DNA of 64,000 bases from Sciurus carolinensis (GCF_902686445.1 NC_062221.1:40449075-40513074), one strand, 5' to 3'; shown: positions 24,150 through 35,341, counted from the first letter of the stretch. Made by a program: numbers and translations. The notes: generated by a model from the sequence alone, not told the origin.

Positions 24150-24386
24150 TTTTTTATTAGTTTATTTTAGTTATACATAATACTAGGGTTCATTTTGACA
24201 TAATTACATATGAATGGAAAGGAATTTGCTCTAATTCAGTCCTCAGTACTTCCCATTTTCCTTCCCTCTTCCCTCCTCCTGTTCCCTTAGGTCTACTGAA
24301 CTTTATTTATAGTTCTTTATTTAATTAGTGCCTTATGGATATACATGAAGGTGGGGTTCACTGTGGTATATTCATATGTTCATAAG
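24150..24386 (-). mobile_element. 5'-truncated rodent-lineage L1 3' end inside L1M, antisense
   Basis: It begins with a T run (tail complement) and 'agttatacataatactagggttc'-type 3' end, and continues through a pyrimidine-rich stretch to 'tggtatattcatatgttcat'. Direct repeats aacaacttgat at 24139-24149 and 24387-24397 bracket it exactly, and removing the insert restores a continuous L1M sequence. Confidence 0.88.
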
Positions 24387-24483
24387 AACAACTTGATGTT
24401 TTGATACATGCATCAAACTGTGAAGTGATTGTTCCAATTAAATTTGTTAACATATCCAGTCACCTCATGTAATAGTCCTACAT

Positions 24484-24486
<3 letters not shown>

Positions 24487-24531
<45 letters not shown>
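24487..24531. repeat. (GT)n microsatellite
   Basis: About 22 uninterrupted GT dinucleotides lying within the L1M 3' region, where shorter GT tracts are part of the ancestral element. Confidence 0.97.
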
Positions 24532-24536
<5 letters not shown>

Positions 24537-24690
24537 TCCTCCAGTGGTGGGGGCAGTGAGAGCCCTTAGAACCCTGAGGAGGCAGCTTCTCAGTCAATGT
24601 CAATTATACAAGAGAGTCCTGCCAACTATGGTCTTGCCATGCTGTATTTCAGATGACTATAATTTCGCCATCCTACATAACTGAAACTTT

Positions 24691-24984
24691 CAGCTTGCCA
24701 TGTTTTAAAATATGGTCACCTTTTGCTGGAGGACATGGAGCACATGGTGTTCTTTGCTACACGTAAACCTGTTTTTCCTCTTCATCAAAACCCTCTGAAA
24801 ATAAGGTCTCTCTCTCTTTATCGTGAGTGTGGAACTGTGGTTCTTGAAAGCTTCTCATTGCCTCCATTCCAGGCCTTTCTTGTCTCACATCAGTCAGAGG
24901 AAAGAGTGCCCCCACAGGCCATCATTAACCTGCCAATTCTGCCTCCAAACAAGGAGGACAAGAGCTCACTAATTTGAAGATCAA
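24691..24984. other. Unique DNA
   Basis: An 84-codon frame (24723-24977) spans most of this piece but has no domain or splice signal. No repeat is recognised. Confidence 0.35.
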
Positions 24985-25330
24985 AAAGCCACTTGTCCAT
25001 TATATAATTGGAATGAAAGGCAAAATGTTGCCGTTCTGAAGAGCACAGTAATTACTAGCTGTTAATTGCTCTCTCGTGGTGGCTCACTTTTAATTAAAAA
25101 GAACAGCTCGTTGCAGGCCGATAAGCAATGGTGGAGACCACTGGTTTAATCAACAAAGCAGAAAAATTTGTTTCTGCCGCAGCCAACAACAGCTGGAGAA
25201 ATCTTCAGATGTCCAATTGAGATTAAAAACTGTCTATTTAGTGCAGTCAGATTTTATTTTAACCAAGGAAATGACTATTTGAAGTCTTCCAATGCAAGTG
25301 TCCCACCACATCCCCGCTGGTGCCGTGGGG
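24985..25330. promoter_or_regulatory. Candidate conserved developmental enhancer
   Basis: Repeat-free, low-complexity-free block with a dense set of typical enhancer motifs: a TTAATTAA homeodomain palindrome within 25089-25097, AACAAAG (SOX/TCF-like) at 25152-25158, CAGCTG E-box at 25190-25195, plus GTTAATTG near 25060 and CAATTGAG near 25215. CpGs persist in 'ctctcgtgg', 'gctcgttg', 'gccgataag' and 'gccgcagcc'. No open frame runs through it. Enhancer function is inferred, not shown. Confidence 0.5.
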
Positions 25331-26609
25331 ACTAATCACGGACTGGGGTTGTGATCACTCAAGTAAAGAAATTTAGCGACTTTCCTCTTGACTTCATCAT
25401 TCTTGGGTAATTGGCCTGTCTGAGGTGAGTACTCCTTTTTTTTTTTTCTTCTTTCCTTATTTTTTTCCTTTCTTTCTCTCTCTTTCTTTTTTTTAAGTGC
25501 TTTAAAGTATGGAAGGCCCACAGACTGTGCATTTAATTACTGTTCATATTTCATGCAAACTGAATTTCATTTAAAAAGAAAATGTTTTACCTATCTTAAA
25601 AAAGAGTCTTATATGCGCTCCTTTGTGGTTTTTTTGTTTTTTTTATTCCAGGGTTTATATATTTACATGCCATAAAAATGTATTTAGGGCATCAAAGTTA
25701 ATTCTGTAAGATGCTTCTCTGACTTTTCCTCTTTCATCTAACAGACAAATGCCAACCATCCTTATGGGAGATACCTTCTGAAAGGATGATGCTATGTTTA
25801 GTTAGGAAGGTTCCCCAGGTGAAGTGGGGTTACATGGTCACAGTAGGGCTCATAGCTCCAAGTGTGGACAGTGTGTGCACCTGGCCCCAGGCCTCTTCTC
25901 TCTCTTCTTATAATTCATAGTTGTTGGAAAGCCATTTATTTTTAAAATTGCATGTGCTTCTACTTTACTGTCGCTTATGAGTCTTGGCTTGATTTTAGTC
26001 TAGTCCTTCATCAAGAAGGAAACATCTTCTCTCTTCATGAATCAGGAGGACACGTATCCCTGAGTTGTCTGGATAATACTAAAAATGAGTCTTCATCAGA
26101 ATGCCTGCAATAGAAACCGTTAGTCAAATATCTACCTGGCTCACTGGTTAAGTGATAGTGCTAGTCTTTCTGTTCAAAATGGTTTATCACTTCTGCTCAA
26201 ATGGTGCCTCTGAAAAGATCTGTCCCCTGGCTGGACACAACGCAAACTTCACTTTCCCCTCAGACTATCGACAGTCATCAAGACACAGCCTTCAAACACA
26301 GGTAGGTAAATGGGTGCTTTAATTTGAGTAAAGAAAAATTAATGTATTGTTAGCTTAATTTGCTAGTCCTTATCTTTTTTTGGAAATACTGCTGACGTCA
26401 GGCTGATGGAGACTAGTACCATTACATGCCTCTGGGACTATCTACCTAAAAGCATATAGCTCTCCCTCCTACTAAGAAACTTATCAGTTGAGTCTTAAAT
26501 TAACTTCCCTATATTAAGGTGTCTGCTTTCAGTAAGAAGGGGCAAGACAAGAAAATAAAAGTTCTATAGGGCTTTCTATTTCCACTCTCTTCATTTATAT
26601 CCAAGACTC
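25331..26609. other. Unique DNA with a pyrimidine tract
   Basis: Contains a T/C-rich tract at about 25433-25495 that generates a false Lys-rich minus-strand frame. No gene or repeat family is otherwise recognised. Confidence 0.45.
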
Positions 26610-26820
26610 AATGGACTACCACTGTGGAAAGAGTAGAGATCGATTTAGGTTTAAATCTCACCTTTGCCATTTCTTAATGAATAACCATGGGGAAATTATT
26701 TAGTCTCTTAAGAAGAATCTTAGTTCAATCTATTGAGAAAACAACTCTTTTCAGGGATATTACAAAAACTAAATAAAATATTATTTTGAATATAATAGGT
26801 GTTCAATAAATGATAGTTGT
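26610..26820 (+). repeat. MIR SINE, sense
   Basis: The order actgtggaaagagtagagat, ggtttaaatctcacctttgc, 'gggaaattatttagtctctt' and 'ataggtgttcaataaatgat' follows MIR from near its 5' end to its 3' end. Confidence 0.72.
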
Positions 26821-27944
26821 TCCTATGAAATCATGGATGCTGGTGATATATGAATCCTAATTGAAGAAGACTCCCTCCCCCATATGCTTTCAAATATGGC
26901 AGGAGGACCTGAAGAAGACAATCTCGGAATTATTGTGTCCCCATTTTCTCCCAATCCTATAATTCATTACTAAGCATGCCATTAATTACTTTACTGTGAA
27001 ATCTGTCTTGGGGGTAGAGTGGGGCACAATGAATTGGCAAATGGCATAAAGAGGAATTTGATAGTGGGTTTGTTTTAATATAAAGGTGGAAAGAAAAAAG
27101 AGGTTTTCTAAAGTTTAAGCTCCGGAAAACTTCCCTCATTAAAAGAAAATTTGCTCACCACATACATATTTTTGCCAGATTTCTCTACCTAGCCTGTCAA
27201 TCCTGTAAATAAGTTTAGCAACAGTGAGATTAGTTTGGTGAAGGTAAGAAATTATTCAGATGCAGCAGCATTTTTTGATTTGAGAAGACCGTGCAACTAG
27301 GAAAATAATGAAATTAAGTTAATTTTTCCTAAAATAAGTATTTTCCTCAAGTACATTTCCAAGTTGTTGTCGCTTTGATGTAATATACCTTCCTAGCTTT
27401 GCTTCTCCTGGGAACTATTACATGGCTTCTTTTTTTTCCTCACTGATAATCAGGAAGCTTTTAAAACAATTACTGCATTCAATGGAAAATTCAATGCCTA
27501 GGTGAAAAATATTAGTCTTATTTTTAGTTACAAAATAAACATAAAGCTACAGTCATCCTATGTACAATCATGAAAATATCAAGTTCTAAGGTCAAAAGAG
27601 ACCTATAAGAGCCTTATGCAAATATAAAAGCTACAAATGAGTCCAAACATATTGAAGAAATAGTAAATTCTATCTTCAGATAAATGCCAAAAGAACTGCT
27701 ATTAATATGCCTCAGGGCTTCTTCTTCCCCAAAGGCCAATTAGCAAGGGTCCCCATGTAACACTAGAACTTGTTAGAAAGTGAATGGCCCGTTTGTCAGG
27801 AGCAGGCTCCACCACCCCTCCTGGCATGACCCTGGTGAAGCCTGTCACTTCCTAGATGCCATGATTGAAGTAGAGAAGCTCTGAAGGCCAATCCAGCTTA
27901 AGAAGCCTGTTTTTCTATGACTAGTTTTTTGAAAATCTTAATTG
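26821..27944. other. Unique AT-rich DNA
   Basis: No gene or repeat family recognised on either strand. Confidence 0.4.
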
Positions 27945-27974
27945 TGGTTAAATATACATAAGATAAAATCTACC

Positions 27975-28164
27975 TTTTTGGTTGGGGAAGTGGTACTGGG
28001 GATTGAACCCAGGGGCACTTTACCACTGAGCCACATCCCTGGTTTTTTTTTTATTTTTATTTTGAGACAGTGTCTCATTAAGTTGCTGAGGCTAGTCTGG
28101 AACTCATGATTCTCCTGCCTCAACTTCCCAAGTCTGGAATTATAGGCATGCCTCACCATGCCCT
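27975..28164 (-). mobile_element. B1-dID dimeric SINE, reverse orientation
   Basis: tggtactggggattgaaccc and ccactgagccacatccctgg (dID complement), then tgagacagtgtctcattaag and cctgcctcaacttcccaagt (B1 complement). Inserted in the L1M relic. Confidence 0.93.
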
Positions 28165-28185
28165 GAAAAAAATACCTCTATGAAC

Positions 28186-28404
28186 TTTTTTTTTCTTTTT
28201 TTGGTACCAGGGATTGAACCCAGGAGTACTTAACCACTGAACCACATCCCCAGCCCTTTTTTTACATTTTTTTTTTTAGAGACAGAGTCTCACTAAGTTA
28301 CTTAGGACCTCACAAAGTTGCTGAGACTGACTTCGAACTTGCAATCCTCCTACCTCAGCCTCCTGAGCCGCTGGGATTACAGGCATTCAGCACCGTGCTG
28401 GGCA
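28186..28404 (-). mobile_element. B1-dID dimeric SINE, reverse orientation
   Basis: A second copy only about 20 bases after the previous one: T run, ggtaccagggattgaaccca, ccactgaaccacatccccag, then gagacagagtctcactaagt and ctcctgagccgctgggatta. The short gap between the copies is L1M sequence. Confidence 0.93.
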
Positions 28405-28860
28405 CCTTATTAAACCATTTCTAAGTATACAATCCAGATGGTTAAGGGCATTCATAGTTGCACAAACATCACCACTATCCTTCTCCAGAATGTTTTAATC
28501 ATTCTAAACTAAATCTCTGTATGCATTAAACACTAACTCCCCATTCTCTCCTTCTGCCAACCCCTGGTAACCTCTATTTTACTTTCTGTCTCTGTGCATT
28601 TGCCTACTCTAGATAGCTCGTGTAAGTAAATCAGACATCATCCATCCTGTGTGTCTGGCTCATTTCGCTTCCCATATTGTTTTTGAAATTCATCCATGTT
28701 ACAGTATGTCAGAATTTCCTCCATTTTTAAGACTGTGTAATAGTCCATGTGTGTTTATACCAATTTCATGTATCTGCTCATTAGGACATTTAGGTTGTTT
28801 CCACCATTTGGCTATTGTGAATAATGCTGTTATGAACACTGGCGTACAGTATCTTTTTGA

Positions 28861-29133
28861 GTGCCTACATTGTATAACTGCCTTGAGATTCAGGACGAGC
28901 ACCAGCAGACCCAAAAGGCTATTGACAGCAGCTTGTCCGCCTCCAGCCCAGTGAAAAAGCCTTCAGGGAAAAAGCCAAGGAAGCAGATTAGTCATCTCTT
29001 CACTCACTTTGCAGCACCCCAAATACCAGAACATGCTCAACAAATATCTTCTGATAATGGAGAAGGGGGTTCGGATTCTGTAAATCAACCACACATTAAA
29101 CCAAAATCCTCTTGTAGGGTGTGCAGTGTCTGA
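28861..29133 (+). other. Unexplained 90-codon open frame at an L1M edge
   Basis: An uninterrupted frame starts inside the last bases of the L1M relic and continues through 260 bases of non-repeat DNA to a stop. The product is hydrophilic, rich in Ser, Gln, Lys and Pro, with a basic KKPSGKKPRK segment near residue 32. I recognise no domain. No poly-A tract follows and no convincing donor site ends it. It could be chance, the relic of a retrocopy, or part of an exon. Not called as a gene. Confidence 0.25.
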
Positions 29134-29499
29134 CATGCTGCCGGTGCTAGTGAAGGCCAAACTCAAATGATGTGTTCACACACAGGCTTTTCTGAACACT
29201 TTTCTTCCTGTATCTACTCATGGCATCCAGACCAGCAGGGCTGGGATGATTGTAACCAATTCTGATCACTGCAAACTCCTGCATTCTCTTTGTTGAGGCA
29301 GGCGGGCAGGGAGGTGGGGGCACTTTTTAAATTTTTTTCTTATTTCCTGTTTCTAATTTTCAGGCAGCACCTGTCACCAGCAGTCTTGACTTTCACAGTT
29401 TTCTTTTGAGCCTCTTTGCTTTTTTTCTCAGACTTGTTCTAAGGTTTATCAGAGGAAACACTTGCCCTCCCAAGGATGGCCTCCATGCTGTGACAGATT
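29134..29499. other. Unique DNA
   Basis: Pyrimidine-rich patches and a GGGAGGTGGGGG stretch near 29309; no repeat or coding call. Confidence 0.35.
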
Positions 29500-29990
29500 A
29501 ATCCAAGTTGAGTGGACTTCCTTCAGACAGAGGACACTAATTATTACGAAGGCACTTAGAACACAATGCGAGCTGACATCTCACAGACCATTCCCTGCCA
29601 ACTCTGCATTGTCTTAATGTCAGACCCTGTCAGTTCCCAGCCTTAATTACATCCTGTTTACAAACATTAGGCCTGACTTCAGATGAAGCCTTAACAAAGG
29701 TTGACAAAGGTCAGGGTCACATCGCAAGGATGTTATCTGTCTGTACTCTGCTCTCGATAAACCAGAGGTAGAGGTCTGATTTCAGAGATAGCTTTCAGAG
29801 CACAAAAATGCACTGGGGTGCCTGGAATATCTAATCTCTGCGGACACATTTTCATCCAATCTGCTAAACGCTGCGACAGGGAGAGGGGGCCAAATTTAGA
29901 GGGCCAACTTGGTGCTGTGTGTTATCTGGAATCCCCTGAGGGCAGATGTGGGCAAAGGTGTTGGGAAAAACCCTGTAGCAGGAAGGCCTT
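29500..29990. promoter_or_regulatory. Candidate conserved non-coding element with nuclear-receptor-like sites
   Basis: Repeat-free block with retained CpGs (attacgaagg, aatgcgag, catcgcaa, ctcgataa, tgcggac, aacgctgcgac). It contains TGTTTAC (forkhead-like, near 29655) and a cluster of half-sites AGGTTG (29698-29703), AGGTCA (29708-29713) and GGGTCA (29714-29719). Regulatory function is inference. Confidence 0.42.
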
Positions 29991-30317
29991 TGCCACTGAA
30001 TCAAGAAAAACAAATCAATTCAAAACATAAAAAATGAACAGGCCTGGTTTCAAAGATGATAAGCAAATTTTAAGCAGTGTGTTGAACCTGACTTTTAAAT
30101 CTTTATTATTTTAGAAATGTTTTTATGTTAGTGTCCATTTTTCTTAAGCAAAGTACTCTTTAGAGTCTTTTTATATGCTAAATTTGTAGTAGCAGATTAG
30201 ATTTGAGTTCAAAGTCATCAGACTTGGGTTTCCTTGCATTTCAATAGATTAAAACAATAATATCATAACCCATCAATTTTTCTAGATTAAGGCCTTAGTG
30301 ATCACTCACCTCCAAAT
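29991..30317. other. Unique AT-rich DNA
   Basis: Nothing recognisable beyond AT-rich sequence. Confidence 0.35.
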
Positions 30318-30440
30318 CTCTATATTTTATAAATGGGAAGACAATAGAAGTTTGGAGGATTTAACATAAATGAATCTTACAGCACCCTGGGGGCAAGGTC
30401 AGGTTAAAACCAAAATCTCTTCCCCCAGTCTGGGATAATT
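30318..30440 (-). repeat. MIR-like fragment, antisense
   Basis: attttataaatgggaagaca and ggtcaggttaaaaccaaaat recall the complement of the MIR core; the match is weak. Confidence 0.4.
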
Positions 30441-30895
30441 CCCCATAGTTAGAGAAACTGAACCTTTTTGAATTTTCTCTTTACCTTTTTAATATTCTCA
30501 TGAAGGCTGACATCCAGTTGCGAGGCATCTGTTTGACAGTTTATAGGACTTGCCCCTTCAGCCTTCTTTCCAACTAAATCACTTACATTCTTTTTATCTT
30601 ATTGATTCCTATCCTACAACACATAAAATTCTTTACATTTTCTTCTCTGGAAGTACTCCTCTAAGTCTGGACACGGTCTTCTAAGTCTCTTATGCACCCA
30701 AAAGTACTCAGCAGATAATTTATTTAACTGCTTGGGCCTCATTTGATTCTCCCAAAAGATCAAGACTTTCACTGTGCCAAGTTCAGGTCTTTTCTGTCTG
30801 GGTCCAGTGAGTTGCCATCAGTTTGACAGGCTGGCTCCCTAAGTGCACACCTTGAGCAAGTAAATTATAGGTATGTTCCTCTACCATACCAACCC
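30441..30895. other. Unique DNA
   Basis: No gene or repeat recognised. Confidence 0.35.
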
Positions 30896-31074
30896 CAGGA
30901 CTAGGGATTAAACCCAGGGGTGCTCTACCACTTAACTACATCCCCTAACCTTTTTAATTTTTATTTTGAGACAGGATCTAGCTCATTTGCCCAGGTTGGC
31001 CTCAAACTTGCAACCTTCCTGCCTCAGCCTCCAGAAGCTGGGATTATAGATAGGAGTATGCGACTACACCCAGC
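30896..31074 (-). mobile_element. B1-dID dimeric SINE, reverse orientation, older copy
   Basis: aggactagggattaaaccca and ccacttaactacatccccta (dID complement) are followed by gacaggatctagctcatttg and gcctcagcctccagaagctg (B1 complement). No T run remains at its tail side, and divergence is greater than in the other copies. Confidence 0.88.
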
Positions 31075-34000
31075 AAGTTGCAGGTATAATTCAAACAACT
31101 TTGTTCTAAGTAGATTCCTAAGTTATTGCTGTTTTTCGAATTGGTCTCTAGCTCTTCCCTCATGCCCTACCAGCCTGCCATGCCCCATGCCCTGTGCCAC
31201 CAAGACCCAAGACCCTCTGCCTAGTCATCCTCCCAAGGAGCTCATCTACACCTAGAGTATTGATTGATTGCCACCAATGGGCAGCTCTGAATTTTTCAAG
31301 CTCAGGGCTAACTCTGTTTCTCTTTCTTCCTCAACTCTGTGAGATGCATCTATAGCAACCTGTCCGTTCCAACACAGTCAGGGTTAGAACAATCACTGGC
31401 GGGGTCTTCCTCCCAACCCTCCCATCGTAGACAGAAGGAACACTGCTCTCCTGATACTGAATCTTCACTTTAGAAAGTTCCTTCACAGCCTTGCTACTTC
31501 ACCATCATGAGGAACCGTAGTCAACATAGTCAAGCACACAGAGTATCTGCTATATTAATAAATGGATGAAAAATCAATGAATCAGTGAATGAATAGATCA
31601 ACTTGGGAAAAATCAGTGGGTCTTATTCCTTCTTCCTCCACAGCATCCCAGTTCCTCCTTTCCATTCCTCCTTCATGACCAACTCCACTTTAAGGCTTCC
31701 ATCACCAGGAGTTTGAGTAAACCATGGTTGTTTTATGTGCCTTAGTTTCTTCACCTAATCCCTCCAAACCATGACCAGGGACAGAAAGAAACACTATATA
31801 AAAAAATGGTGCTTCAATATCCCCTAAAAAAGAGAGCCTGTACAACTATCTTATGGAATATTCTGGTTTGTTACATAAAAATGTCAAGTAGCTCTAGGCC
31901 CAGGTCCAACTCCTGCCAAGTGTGACTTATTTTGTTCCCCCAAGATGACAATGAAATGCTGTTAACTACCCTTTGACTACAATCCTCTGAACAGGTGTGC
32001 ACCCCATAACATTCTGTGGTCTAGACCAGATTTCCCAGCTTATGGGAGATTATGTCATTTGGGACTGAATCCAAGGTTTGGCTTAAATAAAGACATATTA
32101 CAGCCTTGCTGCTTATGCATCAACCACATACACAGAGTGAAGGCAGATGAATCTGCCCATCAAGTGTAATATGGAGCGCTCTGACGACAAACTTGACTTA
32201 TGGTAGTAAAATTGAGGTTAGAGTGAAATTGAACTAAAATCCCTAGGTGTTATAGTACTTAAACTTGCTTCACTCACTATGATGAGCTACATAGTTCAGA
32301 AGGCGATAGTTACTGAAGTTTTATAAAAGTCGCACTTTTAGATACTTCGCACTTTAAGATACTGTCATTGTACAAATGTTCATGTATCTGTTTTGTGTCT
32401 GCCAGCTAGTGGCTGGAATGTCCAGTGGGAACTCCTATCAATTAGCAGAAGGAATAAATGCAGGGAGTGGAGACAGAGGGGGATGGAGGACAGCAGAGGG
32501 AAAAATGAATGAAAAATGAATTCTTTTCTATAAAACCTTGAGGAAGTGTGATACAGCTGGCCTTTTTTGCATGCATTACATATACATTTCAGTGCTAAGT
32601 ACAGTTTAAAGATGGACAATAATCATCTGTTATCCAGGTCACACTGACACATTAATGGTTCTATTAGTAAATCTTAGGACAAGATCAATAATCGAGAGCT
32701 TTAAAAACATAAAGCACACCTGCAACCCCTTTCCACCCCTGAAAAATAACTGCCTGCCCTTTTTTCAGGGGGTTGTTTTACTTTCTCTGCATTTGTAACG
32801 TCAGTCATATGCACAACTTATTCTCCCATCAGAATTGGGTTACAGCCCATGGCTAACGCCTCCGGAAATATAGACCTAATATTTCACAATAGCCCTGCAA
32901 CCACATGCTTTACTAACCCAAACAAAAAAATCTAATTTTAGGAGGAAAGGAGTTGAGAGGGTCATAAAGAAACCATGTCGGTAATCTAGCACACACTTTT
33001 ACATTTGGGGACACGCAAAAGTCCAGCACTCAAGTGAACTCCAGAATTCCTAGTACTCTTCCAATAAACTGTGTAATGCAAGCGTCGGGGATCTTATCCA
33101 AACAGGAAAACAGACACTAGCATAACCAAAAATTCTACAGCTCTAAACCCAGAGCCAAAAAAGAGAGATCATTTTACAAAATAATTTACTTTGCCAAGCT
33201 CATGCTGCCTTATTCAGGGGTGGATTGTTAGGGGAAGGGAGTGGGACAATGACCAGATTTGGCCTGCAAGGAACAGGGAGGATGTGAAATGGGCTTTGAG
33301 GATACATAATTAAACAGAAATTCTGAGGCCTCAGTAAAAAGGAATCAGGGTGGATGGAAAAGCAATTTTTGCTCACTCTGACCACTAAAGACTGGACGCC
33401 AAAATCTTTCCTTTCATTCAGATGTCTAGATCCATAACAAGATAATCTGTCACTTAAAACAATGCTAGATTTGATTGTAGAAAGGTATTGTGTGTGGGAT
33501 AGGTACAAGGGCTGTCCTCCTCCTTTCCTCCGCACCTTGGATGTGGAGCACACAGCAGGTGTCTAATGAGTGTGCCTGGCATGGGTAAATAGAGTAAATG
33601 TAGCAGGGGGTAGGACAACACCTCAGGCCTTCCCACATGTCACACTTTAAAGCAATCCCTTTAAAATATTTGAGAGCTATTATATTTTTGAATCAACTTT
33701 TTCCATAATGCCCAATTTGACTTAGGAAATAAATAAAAATAAGTAATAAAATATATTTTGGCCTCACTAACCAGAAAACAACAACAATTCTTTTTAAATC
33801 CCAGAAGACACAGTGATGCATAATTCAGCATTTATTTTTTTAAAGGTGGAGGGACAAGGGGAGAAGATCAGTGATGCCCACAGCAGCCTCCCACATCCCA
33901 CACAGAGAGCAGCTTCCTTTTGAGACAGACAAGAGGGAGTGCCAAGCAAAGCCTCATCCCCAAAGATCCAACCCTGCCTTTGTTCCACCATGGTGCCATC

Positions 34001-34220
34001 TCTCCTGGGGTCCTTCCAGTCTCCTTGAAGGTAGAGAATATAAAGGAAAAGAAAGAGAGATCTGATAGGGGATTTTGCCACAGGCCAGACCCTAAGGAAC
34101 AATATTATTTTATGCTCCTATGACAATCCTAACTCACTCACTCCATTGTGTCTGCCCAAGTTCCCGAGCAGCTGGGAGCTGGCCAACTCCAGTAGGGCTG
34201 TCAGCCTAGACAAATAGCAG
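31075..34220. other. Mostly unique DNA, possible L2 tail, one perfect hairpin
   Basis: A possible sense L2 3' end is suggested by 'ctatattaataaatggatga' and 'caatgaatcagtgaatgaat' near 31550-31600. An 11-bp perfect inverted repeat lies at 32736-32771. Open frames such as 33200-33553 and 33794-34102 (minus) have no domain, and both overlap other frames without support. No exon is called. Confidence 0.4.
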
Positions 34221-34384
34221 TCATCATTTATTGATACAAAGTAAATATTCAGTACAGCCATATAAAGTAAATATTATTATCACCATTTTACAGAGGAGAA
34301 AATTAAGGCTAATCTATTTAGCAGGTGATGGAGTTGGGATTTGAACCTCAGTTCTCAGTTCATCTGACTCTAAAGCATGAGATT
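34221..34384 (-). repeat. MIR SINE, antisense
   Basis: attattatcaccattttaca, gaggagaaaattaaggct and gagttgggatttgaacctca are a clear complement of the MIR core and 5' half; the left end 'catttattgatacaaagtaa' fits its 3' end. Confidence 0.85.
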
Positions 34385-34839
34385 TTTTTCCCCCACTCTC
34401 CCTCCTGGGTCCTAGGTAAGAGGCATTCTCATTCATATTCAAACTAGGCATCATTTTTAGATGAAATCTTTTTATACGTGGGCCTAAAATTTAAGCTCGG
34501 TAGCTTAAAATTTGAAAAAAGAAAAAAAAAAGTCAAACATCACAAAGTAACAAATATTTTAGAAGTCTCTCATTCCCCCATGTACTACACAGGGAGGCCT
34601 CTTTGTAAGAATATCTTGTGAGATTCACTTGTGCTTATAAAAATAAATATATTAACATTACACAGTACTTTTCCACTGAAAAAGTTCAAAGCATTTTTCA
34701 AATACCAATTTTGGTATTTGCTTGAGGAAAAAAGAAGCTGAAATATTATGAACAAACTCTAGGAAGCATCTCTTAAATAATCTAACTTCCTTCTTCCTGA
34801 AAAAAATTAGACATCTCAAGATAAAACACACATAAACAA
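34385..34839. other. Unique AT-rich DNA
   Basis: No repeat or gene recognised. The minus-strand frame 34658-35083 is long only because it crosses the CCA/CA microsatellite and ID copy. Confidence 0.4.
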
Positions 34840-34902
34840 GGGACTGGGAGGGTAGCTCACTGGAAGAACACTTGCCTAGCATGTGAGTTTGATCCCAGCA
34901 CC
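34840..34902 (+). mobile_element. ID SINE with internal deletion
   Basis: ggactgggagggtagctcac, aacacttgcctagcatgtga and gtttgatcccagcacc give an ID copy that lacks about ten bases before the B box. Its 3' end runs straight into a CCA/CA microsatellite. Confidence 0.85.
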
Positions 34903-34950
34903 ACCACCACCACCACCACACACACACACAAACACACACATACACACTGT
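34898..34950. repeat. (CCA)n-(CA)n microsatellite at an ID 3' end
   Basis: About seven CCA units pass into CA repeats with one AA interruption. It replaces the usual A tail of the ID copy, a common way for SINE tails to seed microsatellites. Confidence 0.95.
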
Positions 34951-35130
34951 TAAAATGGAAGTTCAAAATTCTTGGGAAGTATAAAAATATTTTTGACAAT
35001 ATGGCTACTAGCATTTGAGCATGGAATCTAATGTTCAACTTTTTGAAAAACAAGGTGAAAAGGAAGAGATAGGTTATGTACAATTCTCATTATCAAAAAA
35101 GGTACTTCTGTGACTTGTTCTTTAAGAGGC

Positions 35131-35341
35131 GTTAGCTGGGCATGGTGGTGCATGCGTGTAATCCCAGCGGCTTGGGAGGCTGAGGCAGGAAGATTTCGAG
35201 TTCAAAGTCAGTCTCAGTTATGGCAAGGCTCTTCGATGAGGCCCTGTCTCTTAATAAAATACAAAAAAAAGAACTGGGGATGTGGCTCAGTGTTGAGGGC
35301 CCCTGAGTTCAATCACTGGTACCAAAAAAAAAAAAAAAAAA
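35131..35341 (+). mobile_element. B1-dID dimeric SINE, forward orientation
   Basis: gctgggcatggtggtgcatg and cttgggaggctgaggcagga (B1), an A-rich linker, then aactggggatgtggctcagt and gagttcaatcactggtacc (dID), ending in an A run. B1 and dID are both well preserved. The plus-strand frame 35110-35349 is only a translation of this SINE. Confidence 0.95.

Larger units (their letters stand above)
24091..24690 (-). mobile_element. Ancient L1M 3'-end fragment, antisense, split by a younger L1
   Basis: tttattggggtataattgac at the left edge is the complement of the L1M 3' end. After the inserted L1 it resumes with 'atgttttgatacatgcatca' and 'cacctcatgtaatagtccta', passes through a (GT)n tract, then 'actatggtcttgccatgctg' and 'cctacataactgaaactttc'. 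The two parts align with the consensus as one element. Confidence 0.75.
27945..28868 (-). mobile_element. Ancient L1M 3' portion, antisense, broken by two SINEs
   Basis: tggttaaatatacataagat and aaaatctacc at the left, then (after two SINEs) accatttctaagtatacaat, cactaactccccattctctc, ttcatccatgttacagtatg and tggctattgtgaataatgct give the complement of the L1M 3' region in order. The match stops abruptly at about 28868, the 5' truncation point. No coding capacity remains. Confidence 0.85.

Noticed and set aside
34898..34950. Short regularly spaced repeats as a CRISPR-like array
   Set aside because: It is a CCA/CA microsatellite in a mammalian genome; no spacer structure.
34658..35083. 141-codon minus-strand open frame
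   Set aside because: It crosses a CCA/CA microsatellite and an ID element, giving Val/Cys and Trp runs; not a gene.
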